Source: Saprospiraceae bacterium (GTDB taxonomy: Bacteria; Bacteroidota; Bacteroidia; Chitinophagales; Saprospiraceae). Taken from it: a stretch of 45,650 nt of DNA. The position numbers and the translations under genes were made by a program. Under the pieces are notes generated by a model. It was not told where the DNA came from and did no database searches. It saw only the letters and a list, made by a program, of their open reading frames with translations. Location: NCBI GenBank assembly GCA_020627785.1, contig JAHDGF010000043.1, positions 1 to 45,650 of the forward strand, given 5' to 3'. Shown in pieces: positions 26,771 through 35,486 of the stretch; the first letter of the stretch is position 1; each line of letters begins with the position of its first letter.

Positions 26771-27685
26771 ATGAACAAACTAATAAACAAATCGATTTTT
26801 TTACTTCTTGCTGGTATGATGGTATTGACTGCCTGTGACCGGGAAGATTTTGACACGAGTGGGACCGTGTGGGAGGAACCTCCAGCACCTGGCTTAATCC
26901 AGGATACTTCTGTAAATAAAGCATCAATTTTTAAGGTTAGAACTGAAAATAATCTAGTTGGCCGTGAAATTGTGATGGATGGATTTTTCTTAAATTCTGA
27001 ACTCAGTGATACCGATTCCATTTTTATGGAAATTATAGTACCCGTAAATAATACCTCAGGTACCAATCCGTTTTTAATGGGCTGGTTTCATCCTGCCCTT
27101 GAAACAGGCATGGGCATAGGAGCTACTGCGTATTTCATATTATTGGACGAAGACGGAAATGAATATGGACTTTCTTGTGAGCCACTACTGGGCGGGGAAT
27201 ACTACTTTGATGTATACGTGGAAGAATTATCGGAATTTCTTGAACCGGTCAAAGGTCGTTTTGAAGGTAGAGGATACAGTGAGAAAGATGGAGGTTTTGT
27301 TGACTTTTCAGGAGAATTCAATGTGCCTTTAAAATTCAATTCTTGCGGAGATGAAATTGTTATCAACCAACAATTACATGAGGTTATTAAAGGAGGCCCT
27401 ATTACCATTACCGATGCAGACATCAATGCAGGTTGCTTACAGTTTGAATTCACAAGAAGTGGAGGCTGCGAAGATTTAATGACCTCAGTATATGATTCAG
27501 GAGTGATAGAAAACACAGATCCACCGCAAAGGTATTTAAGGCTGGTAGATCGATCAGAGGATGCGTGCGAGTCATTAGTATCAGAAAAAGAAGGTTTTAG
27601 TCTGGAACTATTAAAAATTCCAGGTAAGGACCACATTATATTAAATATTGAAGGATGGGGAGAGCCCATCGATTTTTACTATTAA
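26771..27685 (+). CDS. Lipoprotein of unknown function upstream of ECF sigma factor
   Basis: This 304-residue lipoprotein has its lipobox Cys at 22 (MVLTACDRE). The mature protein is acidic and β-rich. It has several Cys residues (LSCEPL, FNSCGDE, NAGCLQF, GGCEDL, EDACESL) that could form disulfides in the envelope. The C-terminal ~90 residues look like a separate domain. No enzyme motif was recognised. It ends 53 bases before the ECF sigma gene on the same strand with no terminator between, so it may belong to the same transcript and act as envelope sensor or target. Confidence 0.75.
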   Translation: MNKLINKSIFLLLAGMMVLTACDREDFDTSGTVWEEPPAPGLIQDTSVNKASIFKVRTENNLVGREIVMDGFFLNSELSDTDSIFMEIIVPVNNTSGTNPFLMGWFHPALETGMGIGATAYFILLDEDGNEYGLSCEPLLGGEYYFDVYVEELSEFLEPVKGRFEGRGYSEKDGGFVDFSGEFNVPLKFNSCGDEIVINQQLHEVIKGGPITITDADINAGCLQFEFTRSGGCEDLMTSVYDSGVIENTDPPQRYLRLVDRSEDACESLVSEKEGFSLELLKIPGKDHIILNIEGWGEPIDFYY

Positions 27686-27723
27686 GAGTTAGGTAATCCC
27701 CCGAACTTTTCACTTTTTAAAAC

Positions 27724-27736
27724 TTTGCCGAAAGGC
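27724..27736 (+). repeat. TTTGCCGAAAGGC element, copy 1
   Basis: This 13-base sequence folds as GCC-GAAA-GGC, a stable GNRA-type tetraloop hairpin. It sits two bases before the ATG of the ECF sigma gene. An inverted identical copy lies at 29867-29879, just beyond the anti-sigma gene, so the two copies flank the sigma/anti-sigma pair. Confidence 0.5.
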
Positions 27737-27738
27737 CT

Positions 27739-28287
27739 ATGATGAACATAAACGAAGCCATAAAAGGTGCAATCAAAGGCAATACAAAATGCCAAGAGCA
27801 CATCTATCAAAGATATGCCCGTATGTTAATGACGGTGTGTCGACGATATAAAATGGCTGATGTTCAACCGATCGATATTCTTCAAGACTCTTTTATTGAA
27901 ATTTTTAGGAATCTAGAAAAATATGATCCCGCTAAAGGAAAATTTGAAAATTGGATAACAACCATCTGTATCCGTACGGCCATTAAAATTGCTAAGAAGT
28001 ACAACAAGTTTACTACCGTACAAATGGATACCGTTTTTGACCTTCCACTTACGGATGAGTCCGCCATCGACAAGATGAGTGCCAACGAAATCATGGATAT
28101 TATCGATAAAATTCCTGCCGGCTATAGAGATATCTTCAACTTATATGTTGTCGATGGATATAGTCACAAGGAGATAAGCACCCTTTTCGGAATCAAAGAA
28201 TCAACTTCTAGATCAAAACTCATGAGAGCACGAGAAATGATCGGTAAAAAGATTTTAGAAAACAACAAAAAGTTAAAAGCCATATGA
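27739..28287 (+). CDS. ECF-family RNA polymerase sigma factor
   Basis: This 182-residue alternative sigma factor has region 2 at about 22-90 (YARMLMTVCRRYKM, DILQDSFIEIFRNLEKYDP, FENWITTICIRTAIK) and region 4 at about 120-172 (LPAGYRD-like IPAGYRDIFNLYVVDGYSHKEI, then HTH STSRSKLMRAR). It directs RNA polymerase to a specific promoter set when released from its inhibitor. Two ATG codons are adjacent at 27739 and 27742. Its stop overlaps the next ATG (ATGA), coupling it to the putative anti-sigma protein. Confidence 0.92.
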   Translation: MMNINEAIKGAIKGNTKCQEHIYQRYARMLMTVCRRYKMADVQPIDILQDSFIEIFRNLEKYDPAKGKFENWITTICIRTAIKIAKKYNKFTTVQMDTVFDLPLTDESAIDKMSANEIMDIIDKIPAGYRDIFNLYVVDGYSHKEISTLFGIKESTSRSKLMRAREMIGKKILENNKKLKAI

Positions 28288-29762
28288 GCTTACAAAAATT
28301 TGAAGAACAGTCAAGATCCAAAATTAAAGGATACGAGACCGACTTTGATATTGAGCAAGGCTGGGGTGATCTTAAAACAAAACTTCACCAACCAAAAAGG
28401 TCTAAGAAAAGATTTATCTTCTTTCTATTAATAGGACTTTTAGGTAGTCTAGCAACCTTCTCCTGGATACAATCAACGGACGACGCAGGCAAAAACCAGA
28501 TTAGTCAGATTGAATTGCCTTCAGCCAAACAAGACAACTCAATTCAAACAAAGAATGAAACCTCAAAGATCGATGACTCGGTCGTTGAGGCTTCAAGCAT
28601 TAATACCTCTGCCTCAAAAACAATTAAAAATAAACCTATAACCGAAGACAAAAATCTTGACTTCGAGGTTACGAAGAAACCATCTAAAATTTCAAAAGTA
28701 TTAGAGAATTCTTCGAATATTAATACTCAGACGATTGTTGCAAGAACTGCTGATAGTAAAGCAACTTTCGCTGAGCATTCTTCCATTAGAAATTCCCAAA
28801 ATAATCTCAATACAAAAGTTAATTCAATTGTCCTACCTCTATTCCCTCAAAAGGAGCAAGAGACAAATGAAATAACAACAGCTAACAATACATCGAAAAC
28901 AAACAATCTAGCCAACATTCAAAGTACAATTAAATCAGTGACAAATATTGCTGATTTACTTCCGGTCTTAATACAACCAGTTAATGCTTCTTTGAACAAC
29001 CTACTAGACAACCGTTTACATCTTGCATCAATCACCCCTGCCTCAATAGAGGTAGAGAAGGTGATTGAAAGCAAGAGAAATAGCTTAGCACTTTTGGGAG
29101 GAATTTATGCATTTAATAATGCCTTTAATTTAGATCCACTTCAGGAAACTGAAGGGATAAGATCTTTGAACGAATTGGAAGCATTCAGCATTGGACTTGA
29201 AGGAAAATTTCAATTAAAGAAAAAAGTATTCTTAATTTCAGGTCTTGAGTATGCACAGTACAATGAGAGATTCTTCTTAAATGAATCCAATCCCTTAACA
29301 AGAGAAATTGAAGGAGTAGAATATATTGTAGAAAATCAGAATACTGGGGTGATTGAAGAAATCGACGGCCTTTTAACTCAAGAAGGAACATTCACCTATA
29401 ACGTCCAACACTATAATGCCTATAAGCAAATAAATCTACCTCTTGGACTAGGTCTAAGCCTAGGGTCTAAAAAATTAAATTTAGATCTAAGTGCTGGAGC
29501 AATCATTAATTTAAGATCTCGGAAATTCGGTAGAGAATGGTTAAATGGAATTGTTTCTTCAGAAGAGGCGATGATATACAATCAAGACCTGGGATTATCC
29601 TTATTTGCGCAAACGGATGTAATCTTCAAACTAGGCAATCGATTAAACCTACAAGTATCTCCACACGTTCGGAAATCAGTAAGTAACTGGTCAACGAGAG
29701 TTGGAGTAGAGCAAAAGCCATTGGCTTACGGCATTAGGACGGGTTTAAATTTTGCTTTTTAA
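28284..29762 (+). CDS. Putative anti-sigma factor joined to an outer-membrane-type barrel
   Basis: This 492-residue protein has an unusual order. Residues 1-43 are hydrophilic and look like a cytoplasmic sigma-binding segment (FDIEQGWGDLKTKL). A single transmembrane helix lies at 44-61. Residues ~62-250 are a low-complexity periplasmic linker rich in Ser, Thr, Asn and Lys. Residues ~260-492 are built of alternating amphipathic strands (LALLGGIYAFNNAF, FLISGLEYAQY, INLPLGLGLSLG, LSLFAQTDVIFKL) and end in GLNFAF, the aromatic C-terminus of outer-membrane barrels. The coupling to the ECF sigma gene (ATGA overlap) supports the anti-sigma role. If the last domain is a real barrel, the protein would reach from cytoplasm to outer membrane. 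Function is inferred, not shown. Confidence 0.8.
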   Translation: MSLQKFEEQSRSKIKGYETDFDIEQGWGDLKTKLHQPKRSKKRFIFFLLIGLLGSLATFSWIQSTDDAGKNQISQIELPSAKQDNSIQTKNETSKIDDSVVEASSINTSASKTIKNKPITEDKNLDFEVTKKPSKISKVLENSSNINTQTIVARTADSKATFAEHSSIRNSQNNLNTKVNSIVLPLFPQKEQETNEITTANNTSKTNNLANIQSTIKSVTNIADLLPVLIQPVNASLNNLLDNRLHLASITPASIEVEKVIESKRNSLALLGGIYAFNNAFNLDPLQETEGIRSLNELEAFSIGLEGKFQLKKKVFLISGLEYAQYNERFFLNESNPLTREIEGVEYIVENQNTGVIEEIDGLLTQEGTFTYNVQHYNAYKQINLPLGLGLSLGSKKLNLDLSAGAIINLRSRKFGREWLNGIVSSEEAMIYNQDLGLSLFAQTDVIFKLGNRLNLQVSPHVRKSVSNWSTRVGVEQKPLAYGIRTGLNFAF

Positions 29763-29866
29763 CTGAGTTTATAAAAAAAGCATTCTCCTCATTGAATCAT
29801 TGATTTCTTAATTAATGACATTTAGTGTTTGATATTTTCGAGCACTAATTATTCATTTTTGTTGTA

Positions 29867-29879
29867 GCCTTTCGGCAAA
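29867..29879 (-). repeat. TTTGCCGAAAGGC element, copy 2 (inverted)
   Basis: This is the reverse complement of the 13-base element at 27724-27736. It lies in the convergent gap between the anti-sigma gene and the coiled-coil gene. It could also serve as a small hairpin for 3' ends. Confidence 0.5.
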
Positions 29880-29923
29880 TATTTGATTCATCTGTGTTAA
29901 CTCCATTGTCTTAAAGATGGAGA

Positions 29924-30850
29924 TTAATCTATCAGATTTAGAGTTTCCATTTCATCTTCTTCTAACAAGGATATTTCCTTTCGAACCTTTCGTAAATCCT
30001 TCCTCAGCGTTTTGGTAAACTCTAGCACCAGTTTCTTTTGCTCATCAAGGTGGATCAAACTTTTATTCAATCCCTTGTTTAAGATAATATCTCGAGCCAA
30101 CTTCTTCCTATATTCCATAATAAATGAAGCTGAATAATAATTATAATCATCCTTCACTAAATTCAACTGAACAAAGACCTCATTTACTTCAGACTTAAAT
30201 TTTACCATGGAGTGTTTAATGCGTAGAACCTTTTCTTGAAATTTCCCTATTGACTCACCATCATATTCCTTTAAATCCTTAATGTCCTTTTGTATATCAT
30301 AAACATGTTTTGGGATTTTCATCAAATATTTAATGGCATCATTGAATTTTTTATTCAAAAAGACTCCTTCATCTATAGCCTCTTCCATCTCCTTCTCAAT
30401 TCTATACTTTCTTTCGAGCTTAGTCACTAATTTTTTATAGACCTTAATCTTTGATTGATCTATGAGTAATTCAGCCTCCTCTTTAATAACCTCTCTTAAC
30501 TTAGCTTTTATAGCTGTAATTTTTACAGTCTTTTTGGTAAGAACTTTTATCTCATATTTTAAAAGTTCTCTCTCCTTTTGAAGTTCGTTATACTCTAAAC
30601 ATAGAAGTATGTAATGTTCTTTAGTAATGTCAAGAACATTTTTATAATTTCTAGTCAAAGTAAGGTACAGTCTCTGAAAAGATGATTGCTCTAGTGTTTC
30701 AATTTTCGACACCTTACTTTTAATCTCTTCATCTATTTCTCTGATCCGTAATTCTGAAGCCTTTAAAAGTTTATTCAATTCCTTTATGTGCGACTTAGTG
30801 ATCTCAACTGCCTCTAACTCCTTTATTAATTTCGAAATGTTTGCGTTCAT
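29924..30850 (-). CDS. Coiled-coil protein of unknown function
   Basis: This 308-residue protein has no signal peptide or membrane helix. It is almost entirely charged helix, rich in Lys, Glu, Leu and Ile, with heptad-like patterns over most of its length (for example KELNKLLKASELRIREIDEEIKSK). The middle contains a short segment with Pro and Gly (KIPKHVYDIQKDIKDLKEYDGE) that may form a hinge. No enzymatic motif is visible. It is probably a cytoplasmic structural or scaffolding protein. It converges with the anti-sigma gene, and a 417-base gap separates its start from the next plus-strand gene. Confidence 0.75.
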   Translation of the reverse strand: MNANISKLIKELEAVEITKSHIKELNKLLKASELRIREIDEEIKSKVSKIETLEQSSFQRLYLTLTRNYKNVLDITKEHYILLCLEYNELQKERELLKYEIKVLTKKTVKITAIKAKLREVIKEEAELLIDQSKIKVYKKLVTKLERKYRIEKEMEEAIDEGVFLNKKFNDAIKYLMKIPKHVYDIQKDIKDLKEYDGESIGKFQEKVLRIKHSMVKFKSEVNEVFVQLNLVKDDYNYYSASFIMEYRKKLARDIILNKGLNKSLIHLDEQKKLVLEFTKTLRKDLRKVRKEISLLEEDEMETLNLID

Positions 30851-31267
30851 ATTGGAATTTATTATATGCAGAAATATCTAATGAAATCCTACATTGAATT
30901 GCATCTCTAAATATCTCTCCGTTGAATTTATCAATTTAAATGTAGTCAATGCATTTGAATTAAGAAGTTAGGTGCTATTATTTTCTCCAACACTTAATAG
31001 TTATTAAACGGTAAACGTATATGTCATATTTCAGACATCTTCAAGGTGCTAATCAACCAGAAGAAGTGCAATCAATTTTATTGAAAAATTCAAACATTAA
31101 CATTTCTAACTAATTGACTCAAACCAAGCAATACAAGGCTTATACGTTCTAGAAATTATCATTACTAGTTTTTTATTCTTTTCTGGGCAACCATTCTTTG
31201 CCTACGCGCATATAAGGGGGGCATTCAATTTAATTCAACGCAACAAACAATAATAAACAAACAAACA
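30851..31267. other. Divergent intergenic stretch of 417 bases
   Basis: No gene is seen. The stretch separates two divergent genes and should hold both promoters, but no TAnnTTTG box was found on either strand. The last 30 bases before the ATG at 31268 are a nearly pure A/C leader (repeats of AACA and AAACA), and a GGGGGG run lies at about 31216-31221. Confidence 0.5.
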
Positions 31268-32140
31268 ATGAAATTTAATTACCTTTTAATCGCTACGCTT
31301 GGTTTAACTTCTGTTTTTCTAAGTTCGTGCGGAGAAGATGAACTAGATACTCAAAACCTGACTTTAGAAATTACAGGTTTAGAAGATTTAGGAAGTGATG
31401 CAGTCTATGAAGGCTGGATTATGGTGGACGGAGCCCCTCAGACAACAGGAACATTTACGGTGGATGCCTCAGGTACTTTATCAAAAACATCATTTGAGCT
31501 AGACTCTGAAGCCTTAGATAAAGCAACGGCTTTTATCCTAACGGTAGAACCAAATCCAGACCCTAGTCCGGATCCTAGTGACGTTCATATTTTAGCTGGA
31601 GACTTTTCAGGTGAGGACTCAAATCTAACCATTGATCATGGAGCTGCGCTTGGTACTGACTTCAGTACAAGTGCTGGAACATTTATCCTAGCAACACCAA
31701 CTGATTCAGATGATACCAATGAAGCAAGCGGAATATGGTTTTTAGATAATTCTTCAGGAGCACCTGCTATAGGACTTACGCTTCCTGAACTACCTGCAGG
31801 ATGGATCTATGAAGGTTGGGCAGTAATTGATGGAACTCCTGTCAGTACAGGTACTTTCTCAGAAATGACTGGACAAGATAATTCAGCGATTTACAGCGGT
31901 GCTGGTGGACCTCCTTTCCCTGGAGAGGACTTCCTTCAAAACGCACCTTCAGGTCTTAGTTTTCCTACGGATCTATCCGAAGGAACAGCTGTGATCAGTG
32001 TTGAGCCAGTACCTGACAACAGTGCCGCACCTTTCGTACTTAAACCACTTGTTGGAAGTATCCCAGCAAATGCTGAGGTACATGTACCATTTTCAATCGG
32101 ACAGAATCTAAATTTCCCAACAGGGATTGCAAGAAGATAA
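31268..32140 (+). CDS. Lipoprotein with two RskA-like (anti-sigma C-terminal) units
   Basis: This 290-residue lipoprotein has its lipobox Cys near 21 (FLSSCGEDE). The mature part holds two related units. The first has YEGWIMVDGAPQTTGTF and later FILTVEPNPDPSP. The second has YEGWAVIDGTPVSTGTF and later AVISVEPVPDNSA. This pattern (YEGWxxxDGxPxxTGTF ... EP) is found in the extracytoplasmic domain of RskA-type anti-sigma factors. No transmembrane helix, sigma-binding region or sigma gene is attached, so it is probably a ligand-binding envelope protein, not an anti-sigma factor. An A/C-rich leader precedes the ATG and a strong terminator follows the gene, suggesting high expression as a single gene. 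Confidence 0.8.
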   Translation: MKFNYLLIATLGLTSVFLSSCGEDELDTQNLTLEITGLEDLGSDAVYEGWIMVDGAPQTTGTFTVDASGTLSKTSFELDSEALDKATAFILTVEPNPDPSPDPSDVHILAGDFSGEDSNLTIDHGAALGTDFSTSAGTFILATPTDSDDTNEASGIWFLDNSSGAPAIGLTLPELPAGWIYEGWAVIDGTPVSTGTFSEMTGQDNSAIYSGAGGPPFPGEDFLQNAPSGLSFPTDLSEGTAVISVEPVPDNSAAPFVLKPLVGSIPANAEVHVPFSIGQNLNFPTGIARR

Positions 32141-32165
32141 TAGAATAAATAATTTTGGAAGTTGG

Positions 32166-32199
32166 ATCGTTGCCTCCCGCCGGGGGGGCAGCGATTTTT
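32166..32199 (+). terminator. Strong GC-rich intrinsic terminator
   Basis: A 13-bp stem (ATCGTTGCCTCCC / GGGGGGCAGCGAT, two G-T wobbles) with a GCCG loop is followed by TTTT. It ends the RskA-like lipoprotein transcript 25 bases after its stop. Confidence 0.85.
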
Positions 32200-32283
32200 A
32201 ATTTCACCTATAGCCGAACTTTTGTAGAAGAATTTGGACACGCTATTAATCATACTTTATTATCAATACCGATGGGTAAATAT

Positions 32284-32291
32284 TAAATTTG
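32284..32291 (+). promoter_or_regulatory. Candidate -7 box of the Crp/Fnr gene
   Basis: TAAATTTG matches TAnnTTTG and ends 34 bases before the ATG at 32326. A TTTA lies 24 bases upstream, slightly beyond the usual spacing. Confidence 0.4.
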
Positions 32292-32325
32292 ATGCAAAGC
32301 AAAAACTAAAGGCTATTAAGCAACC

Positions 32326-32913
32326 ATGAATAAACTGGAAGGAATATATATCAAAAAACTTTTTGACCCCTACTTTGAGGCTCCAGTTACTTTGTGGGAT
32401 GAATTTTCAAATCAAATGATTCATCGCACTTTCAAGAAAAATGAAGTGATTAAGGATGTTGACCAAACAGAAAATTACATCGACATTATTATCAAAGGCT
32501 CTATAGGTGTTTTTCTTTGGACGGACAATAACCCGAAGTGCTTGGATCTTTTCTATGAGGATTATTTTAGTTGTGATTTTATGTCCTATCTAGAGAATAA
32601 ACCCTCTGAATTATTTACAATGTCATTGGAAGCCACAGAAGTGTTTTCAATTTCTAAGCAGAACATCAATGCCTTGTATGACAATAATATCATTGGTTTA
32701 AAGATTGTTACTGCTGCTACTGAGTCATTATTCATTCATAAACAAAAACAACAAATAAATCTTCTGACAAAAACTGCGGAAGAAAGATATCATCTAATGA
32801 TGCAAGAAACCCCTGAATTCCTTCAAAGAACTGCTTCAAAACATATAGCCTCTTACTTAGGTGTAACTCCGGAAAGCTATAGCAGAATTAAAAATAAATA
32901 CGCGGAATTATAA
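32326..32913 (+). CDS. Crp/Fnr-family transcriptional regulator
   Basis: This 195-residue regulator has an N-terminal cyclic-nucleotide-type β-barrel (about 15-115; FKKNEVIKDVDQTENYIDIIIKGSIGVF) and a dimerisation helix. A C-terminal winged helix with the recognition region HIASYLGVTPESYSRIKNKY follows. No Cys motif for an iron-sulfur cluster is present, and the canonical cAMP-binding residues are not obvious, so the ligand is unknown. It is the usual short Bacteroidota form. It is separated by 129 bases from the downstream YiaA gene, which might be a target. Confidence 0.88.
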   Translation: MNKLEGIYIKKLFDPYFEAPVTLWDEFSNQMIHRTFKKNEVIKDVDQTENYIDIIIKGSIGVFLWTDNNPKCLDLFYEDYFSCDFMSYLENKPSELFTMSLEATEVFSISKQNINALYDNNIIGLKIVTAATESLFIHKQKQQINLLTKTAEERYHLMMQETPEFLQRTASKHIASYLGVTPESYSRIKNKYAEL

Positions 32914-33042
32914 AACTTACCATACATCAAGTTTTTTGATGGCTTCTACTCCTTTCTTTGTTTCTATAATGTTTAGGTAAATGAGAATTTCAATAAAACC
33001 TCATGATCCTAGTTTACAATTTGTTCATCAAAAAAATGAAAC

Positions 33043-33447
33043 ATGAAACAGAAAACATCAAGCGCATTTATTTCAGCCTCTTGGGTAGCAATGGGAGTTG
33101 GATTAATCGGTTATTTTATCGGCCTTTGGAGATCAAACATGATGCTTAATGAAAAAGGTTATTATTTCACCATTATTATGTTTGGACTATTTGGAGTTAT
33201 TTCATTACAGAAGAGTGTTAGAGATAGATTAGAAGGAATTAAAGTAACGGATCTTTATTACAGCATTTGTTGGTTTGGAACAATTTTATCCATTGTATTA
33301 CTAGTCGTAGGACTATGGAATGCATCCTTACTTCCAAGTGAAAAAGGATATTATGCTTTCGCATTTATCTTAGCCATGTTTGGAGCAGTAGCTGTCCAGA
33401 AAAATACTAGAGATACAATAGCTGCAGAAGATCATTCCGAAGCATAA
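33043..33447 (+). CDS. yiaA: YiaA-type inner-membrane protein
   Basis: This 134-residue protein has two tandem YiaA/YiaB domains, each of two transmembrane helices. Each carries the repeated signature GLWRSNMMLNEKGYYF...FGLFGVISLQKSVRD, repeated as GLWNASLLPSEKGYYA...MFGAVAVQKNTRD. The length fits YiaA (two units). Function of the family is unknown, though it is often stress-associated. A perfect terminator follows. Confidence 0.85.
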   Translation: MKQKTSSAFISASWVAMGVGLIGYFIGLWRSNMMLNEKGYYFTIIMFGLFGVISLQKSVRDRLEGIKVTDLYYSICWFGTILSIVLLVVGLWNASLLPSEKGYYAFAFILAMFGAVAVQKNTRDTIAAEDHSEA

Positions 33448-33453
33448 AAATAT

Positions 33454-33487
33454 AGAGCTGTGTTCTTAATAGAACACAGCTCTTTTA
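33454..33487. terminator. Strong terminator between YiaA and TonB-receptor genes
   Basis: A perfect 13-bp stem (AGAGCTGTGTTCT / AGAACACAGCTCT) with a TAAT loop is followed by TTTTATTT. It ends the YiaA transcript and may also stop the convergent receptor transcript. Confidence 0.85.
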
Positions 33488-33524
33488 TTTAAACTACTAA
33501 GAAATCAAAAAAAGTCCAGAACAC

Positions 33525-35465
33525 CTACCATGTCCATTTCACACCAGCCATAAACCATCTTGATGGCATTCTTGCGCCGAGTATGTTCTGATATTGAGTA
33601 TTTGTAATATTATGTAACTGCAGATTTAAGGATACATTATCTGTCAGGCGATGTCCTATTCTTCCATTCAAAAGCAGATAATCCTCTGTAAGCTCACTAT
33701 TAATCGATGAAGCAATACGCCCATTACGTTCTTTATACAATCCTGTCACCACAAAATCAAAATGAGCAATGTTCAATTGAAATTGAGAAGTAATTAAATG
33801 CTTGGCATGACTAGAAATATACACCGTCGCTTCATCATTGGAGGTATCTAAGAAGGTATAACCTAAATCAATGGCCAATCTTCCTTTGTCCCCTACTGGC
33901 TGTGTATATCTTGCCTCAAACTCTACCCCATTCGTAGAAACCTCTGAAATATTTCTTGCAAAAAAGTAATCGGCACCCTCTTGTAAACTTCCTACCTCAC
34001 TCACAGAACCAATTTCACTTTCATTAGTCGAAACATAATCTATTAAATCTTTTGATTGCCTCGCAAAAACTGTTGTTTTTAACGTCAATTGATCATTAAC
34101 AGAGAAGTCAATTCCTAATTCTTCGGACCAACTACTCTCCGCCAAAAGATTGGGATTTCCTAAACTTCTATTAGGTGTTAAGTTTTGCAGGTTATTAGAA
34201 ACATAGCGCTCCGTATAATCTGCTGCCCGTATGCTGCGACCACCAGAAGCCCTGACAACCAATCTAGGAAATACATAAGAGAAATTAAACTGAGGTGTAA
34301 ATTCAAACGAATAATTTTCATCATAATCACCTCTAAGGCTGACTGATAGATTTAGCTCCTTTTGCTGATATACTCCCATCACATATAAGCCATAATGTAA
34401 ATCGTTGTGATTTCCTCTATCGTTACTCTCGATTTTTCTTTGATCAACCTGGATGCCTGTTTTAAAGGATAATTTTTCACTCAGATATTGCAGATGGTTG
34501 GCTGTAAAGTTCAAGTATTGAGTCAAGTGATTATTAGTAGAAGGAAAGTCCGGACTGAATATAAACTCGTCTGTATTGTATTTATAGGCAAGATTAAAAT
34601 CGCTGCGACCCTTGCCTGTTGTATTCACCAACTGGAGATGATTATAAAATTGCTTGACCTTTTCTGTAGATTTATCAAAGGTGCTGGTCGTATAAAAATA
34701 TCGAGCATCAAAATCATGAAAGCTATAACTTGATCTGGCCTTGATTGATAAATTATCCGTTAATCGATAGGCAAAAGAAGCCCCAAAATTCTTAATATCA
34801 AAAAAGCTATTGTAAGCGTCGAGAGTTGTTGTGGCATCTAAAACCTGCTCTTGAAACTCTTCGCCTATTGATTGATTAACAGAGAATCCAGCTCCAAAAC
34901 TCAAAGGTCCCTTTCGTATAGACACACTTTGATTCCCATTCACAAGTTGGTGTTGACCTATATTAAAAGCACCATCAATTTCCGTTCCCTCTCTTTTATT
35001 TGCAAAGGTCTTGGTCACGATATTTATAACACCGCCTACTGCATCCGCTCCATACATGGCTGCAGCAGCCCCACGTAATATTTCAATTCGTTCAATTTCG
35101 CCAGGTGAAACTGAAACATACCCATTAAAATGCCCAGTCAACGCATCATTCACCTTCATTCCGTCAACTAGTACAAGAACTTGAGTAAATGTAGAACCTC
35201 TGAGTAATATGTCACTCTGCACACCAAAGCCACCTCTACTCTGAACTTCAAGTCCAGAAACCGTCTGTAAAATTTCATCTAGCGAAGTAGCAGGTAATGC
35301 GGCAATCTGCTTAGAATTTATAACCGTAATGTTTCTGCCGGTTTCATTAATCTTTAGTGGCATTTGCATGGCACTGACAACAATGGTATCGTGAGAAAAA
35401 TTTAACTGCGAGTACAGACTTAAACTGACTAAAAGTAAAAAAATAGTATTGATCAATCCCTTCAT
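33525..35465 (-). CDS. TonB-dependent outer-membrane receptor
   Basis: This 646-residue receptor takes up scarce ligands such as metal chelates, vitamin B12-like cofactors or sugars across the outer membrane using TonB energy. It has a signal peptide (to ~20), a TonB box DTIVVSA at ~26-32 and a plug domain (about 40-150; VSGLEVQSRGGFG, VLVLVDGMKVND, IERIEILRGAAAAMYGADAVGGVINIVTK). A 22-strand-type barrel follows, ending with a terminal aromatic (KWTW). The 646 length and lack of an N-terminal carboxypeptidase-like domain resemble BtuB/FepA-type receptors, not SusC. No cobalamin riboswitch was found upstream. It has a consensus promoter and is divergent from the TPR kinase. Confidence 0.92.
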   Translation of the reverse strand: MKGLINTIFLLLVSLSLYSQLNFSHDTIVVSAMQMPLKINETGRNITVINSKQIAALPATSLDEILQTVSGLEVQSRGGFGVQSDILLRGSTFTQVLVLVDGMKVNDALTGHFNGYVSVSPGEIERIEILRGAAAAMYGADAVGGVINIVTKTFANKREGTEIDGAFNIGQHQLVNGNQSVSIRKGPLSFGAGFSVNQSIGEEFQEQVLDATTTLDAYNSFFDIKNFGASFAYRLTDNLSIKARSSYSFHDFDARYFYTTSTFDKSTEKVKQFYNHLQLVNTTGKGRSDFNLAYKYNTDEFIFSPDFPSTNNHLTQYLNFTANHLQYLSEKLSFKTGIQVDQRKIESNDRGNHNDLHYGLYVMGVYQQKELNLSVSLRGDYDENYSFEFTPQFNFSYVFPRLVVRASGGRSIRAADYTERYVSNNLQNLTPNRSLGNPNLLAESSWSEELGIDFSVNDQLTLKTTVFARQSKDLIDYVSTNESEIGSVSEVGSLQEGADYFFARNISEVSTNGVEFEARYTQPVGDKGRLAIDLGYTFLDTSNDEATVYISSHAKHLITSQFQLNIAHFDFVVTGLYKERNGRIASSINSELTEDYLLLNGRIGHRLTDNVSLNLQLHNITNTQYQNILGARMPSRWFMAGVKWTW

Positions 35466-35486
35466 TTGGCTGTGTATTTAAGCGGC

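Noticed and set aside
26575..27066. 163-codon minus-strand reading frame
   Set aside because: It lies antisense to the lipoprotein gene at 26771, lacks a plausible signal or domain, and has Ser/Ile-rich shadow composition.
27202..27669. 155-codon minus-strand reading frame
   Set aside because: It is fully antisense to the same lipoprotein gene, which has a clear lipobox and reads well.
31936..32253. 105-codon minus-strand reading frame
   Set aside because: It crosses the strong terminator at 32166-32199 and the end of the RskA-like lipoprotein gene; composition is shadow-like.
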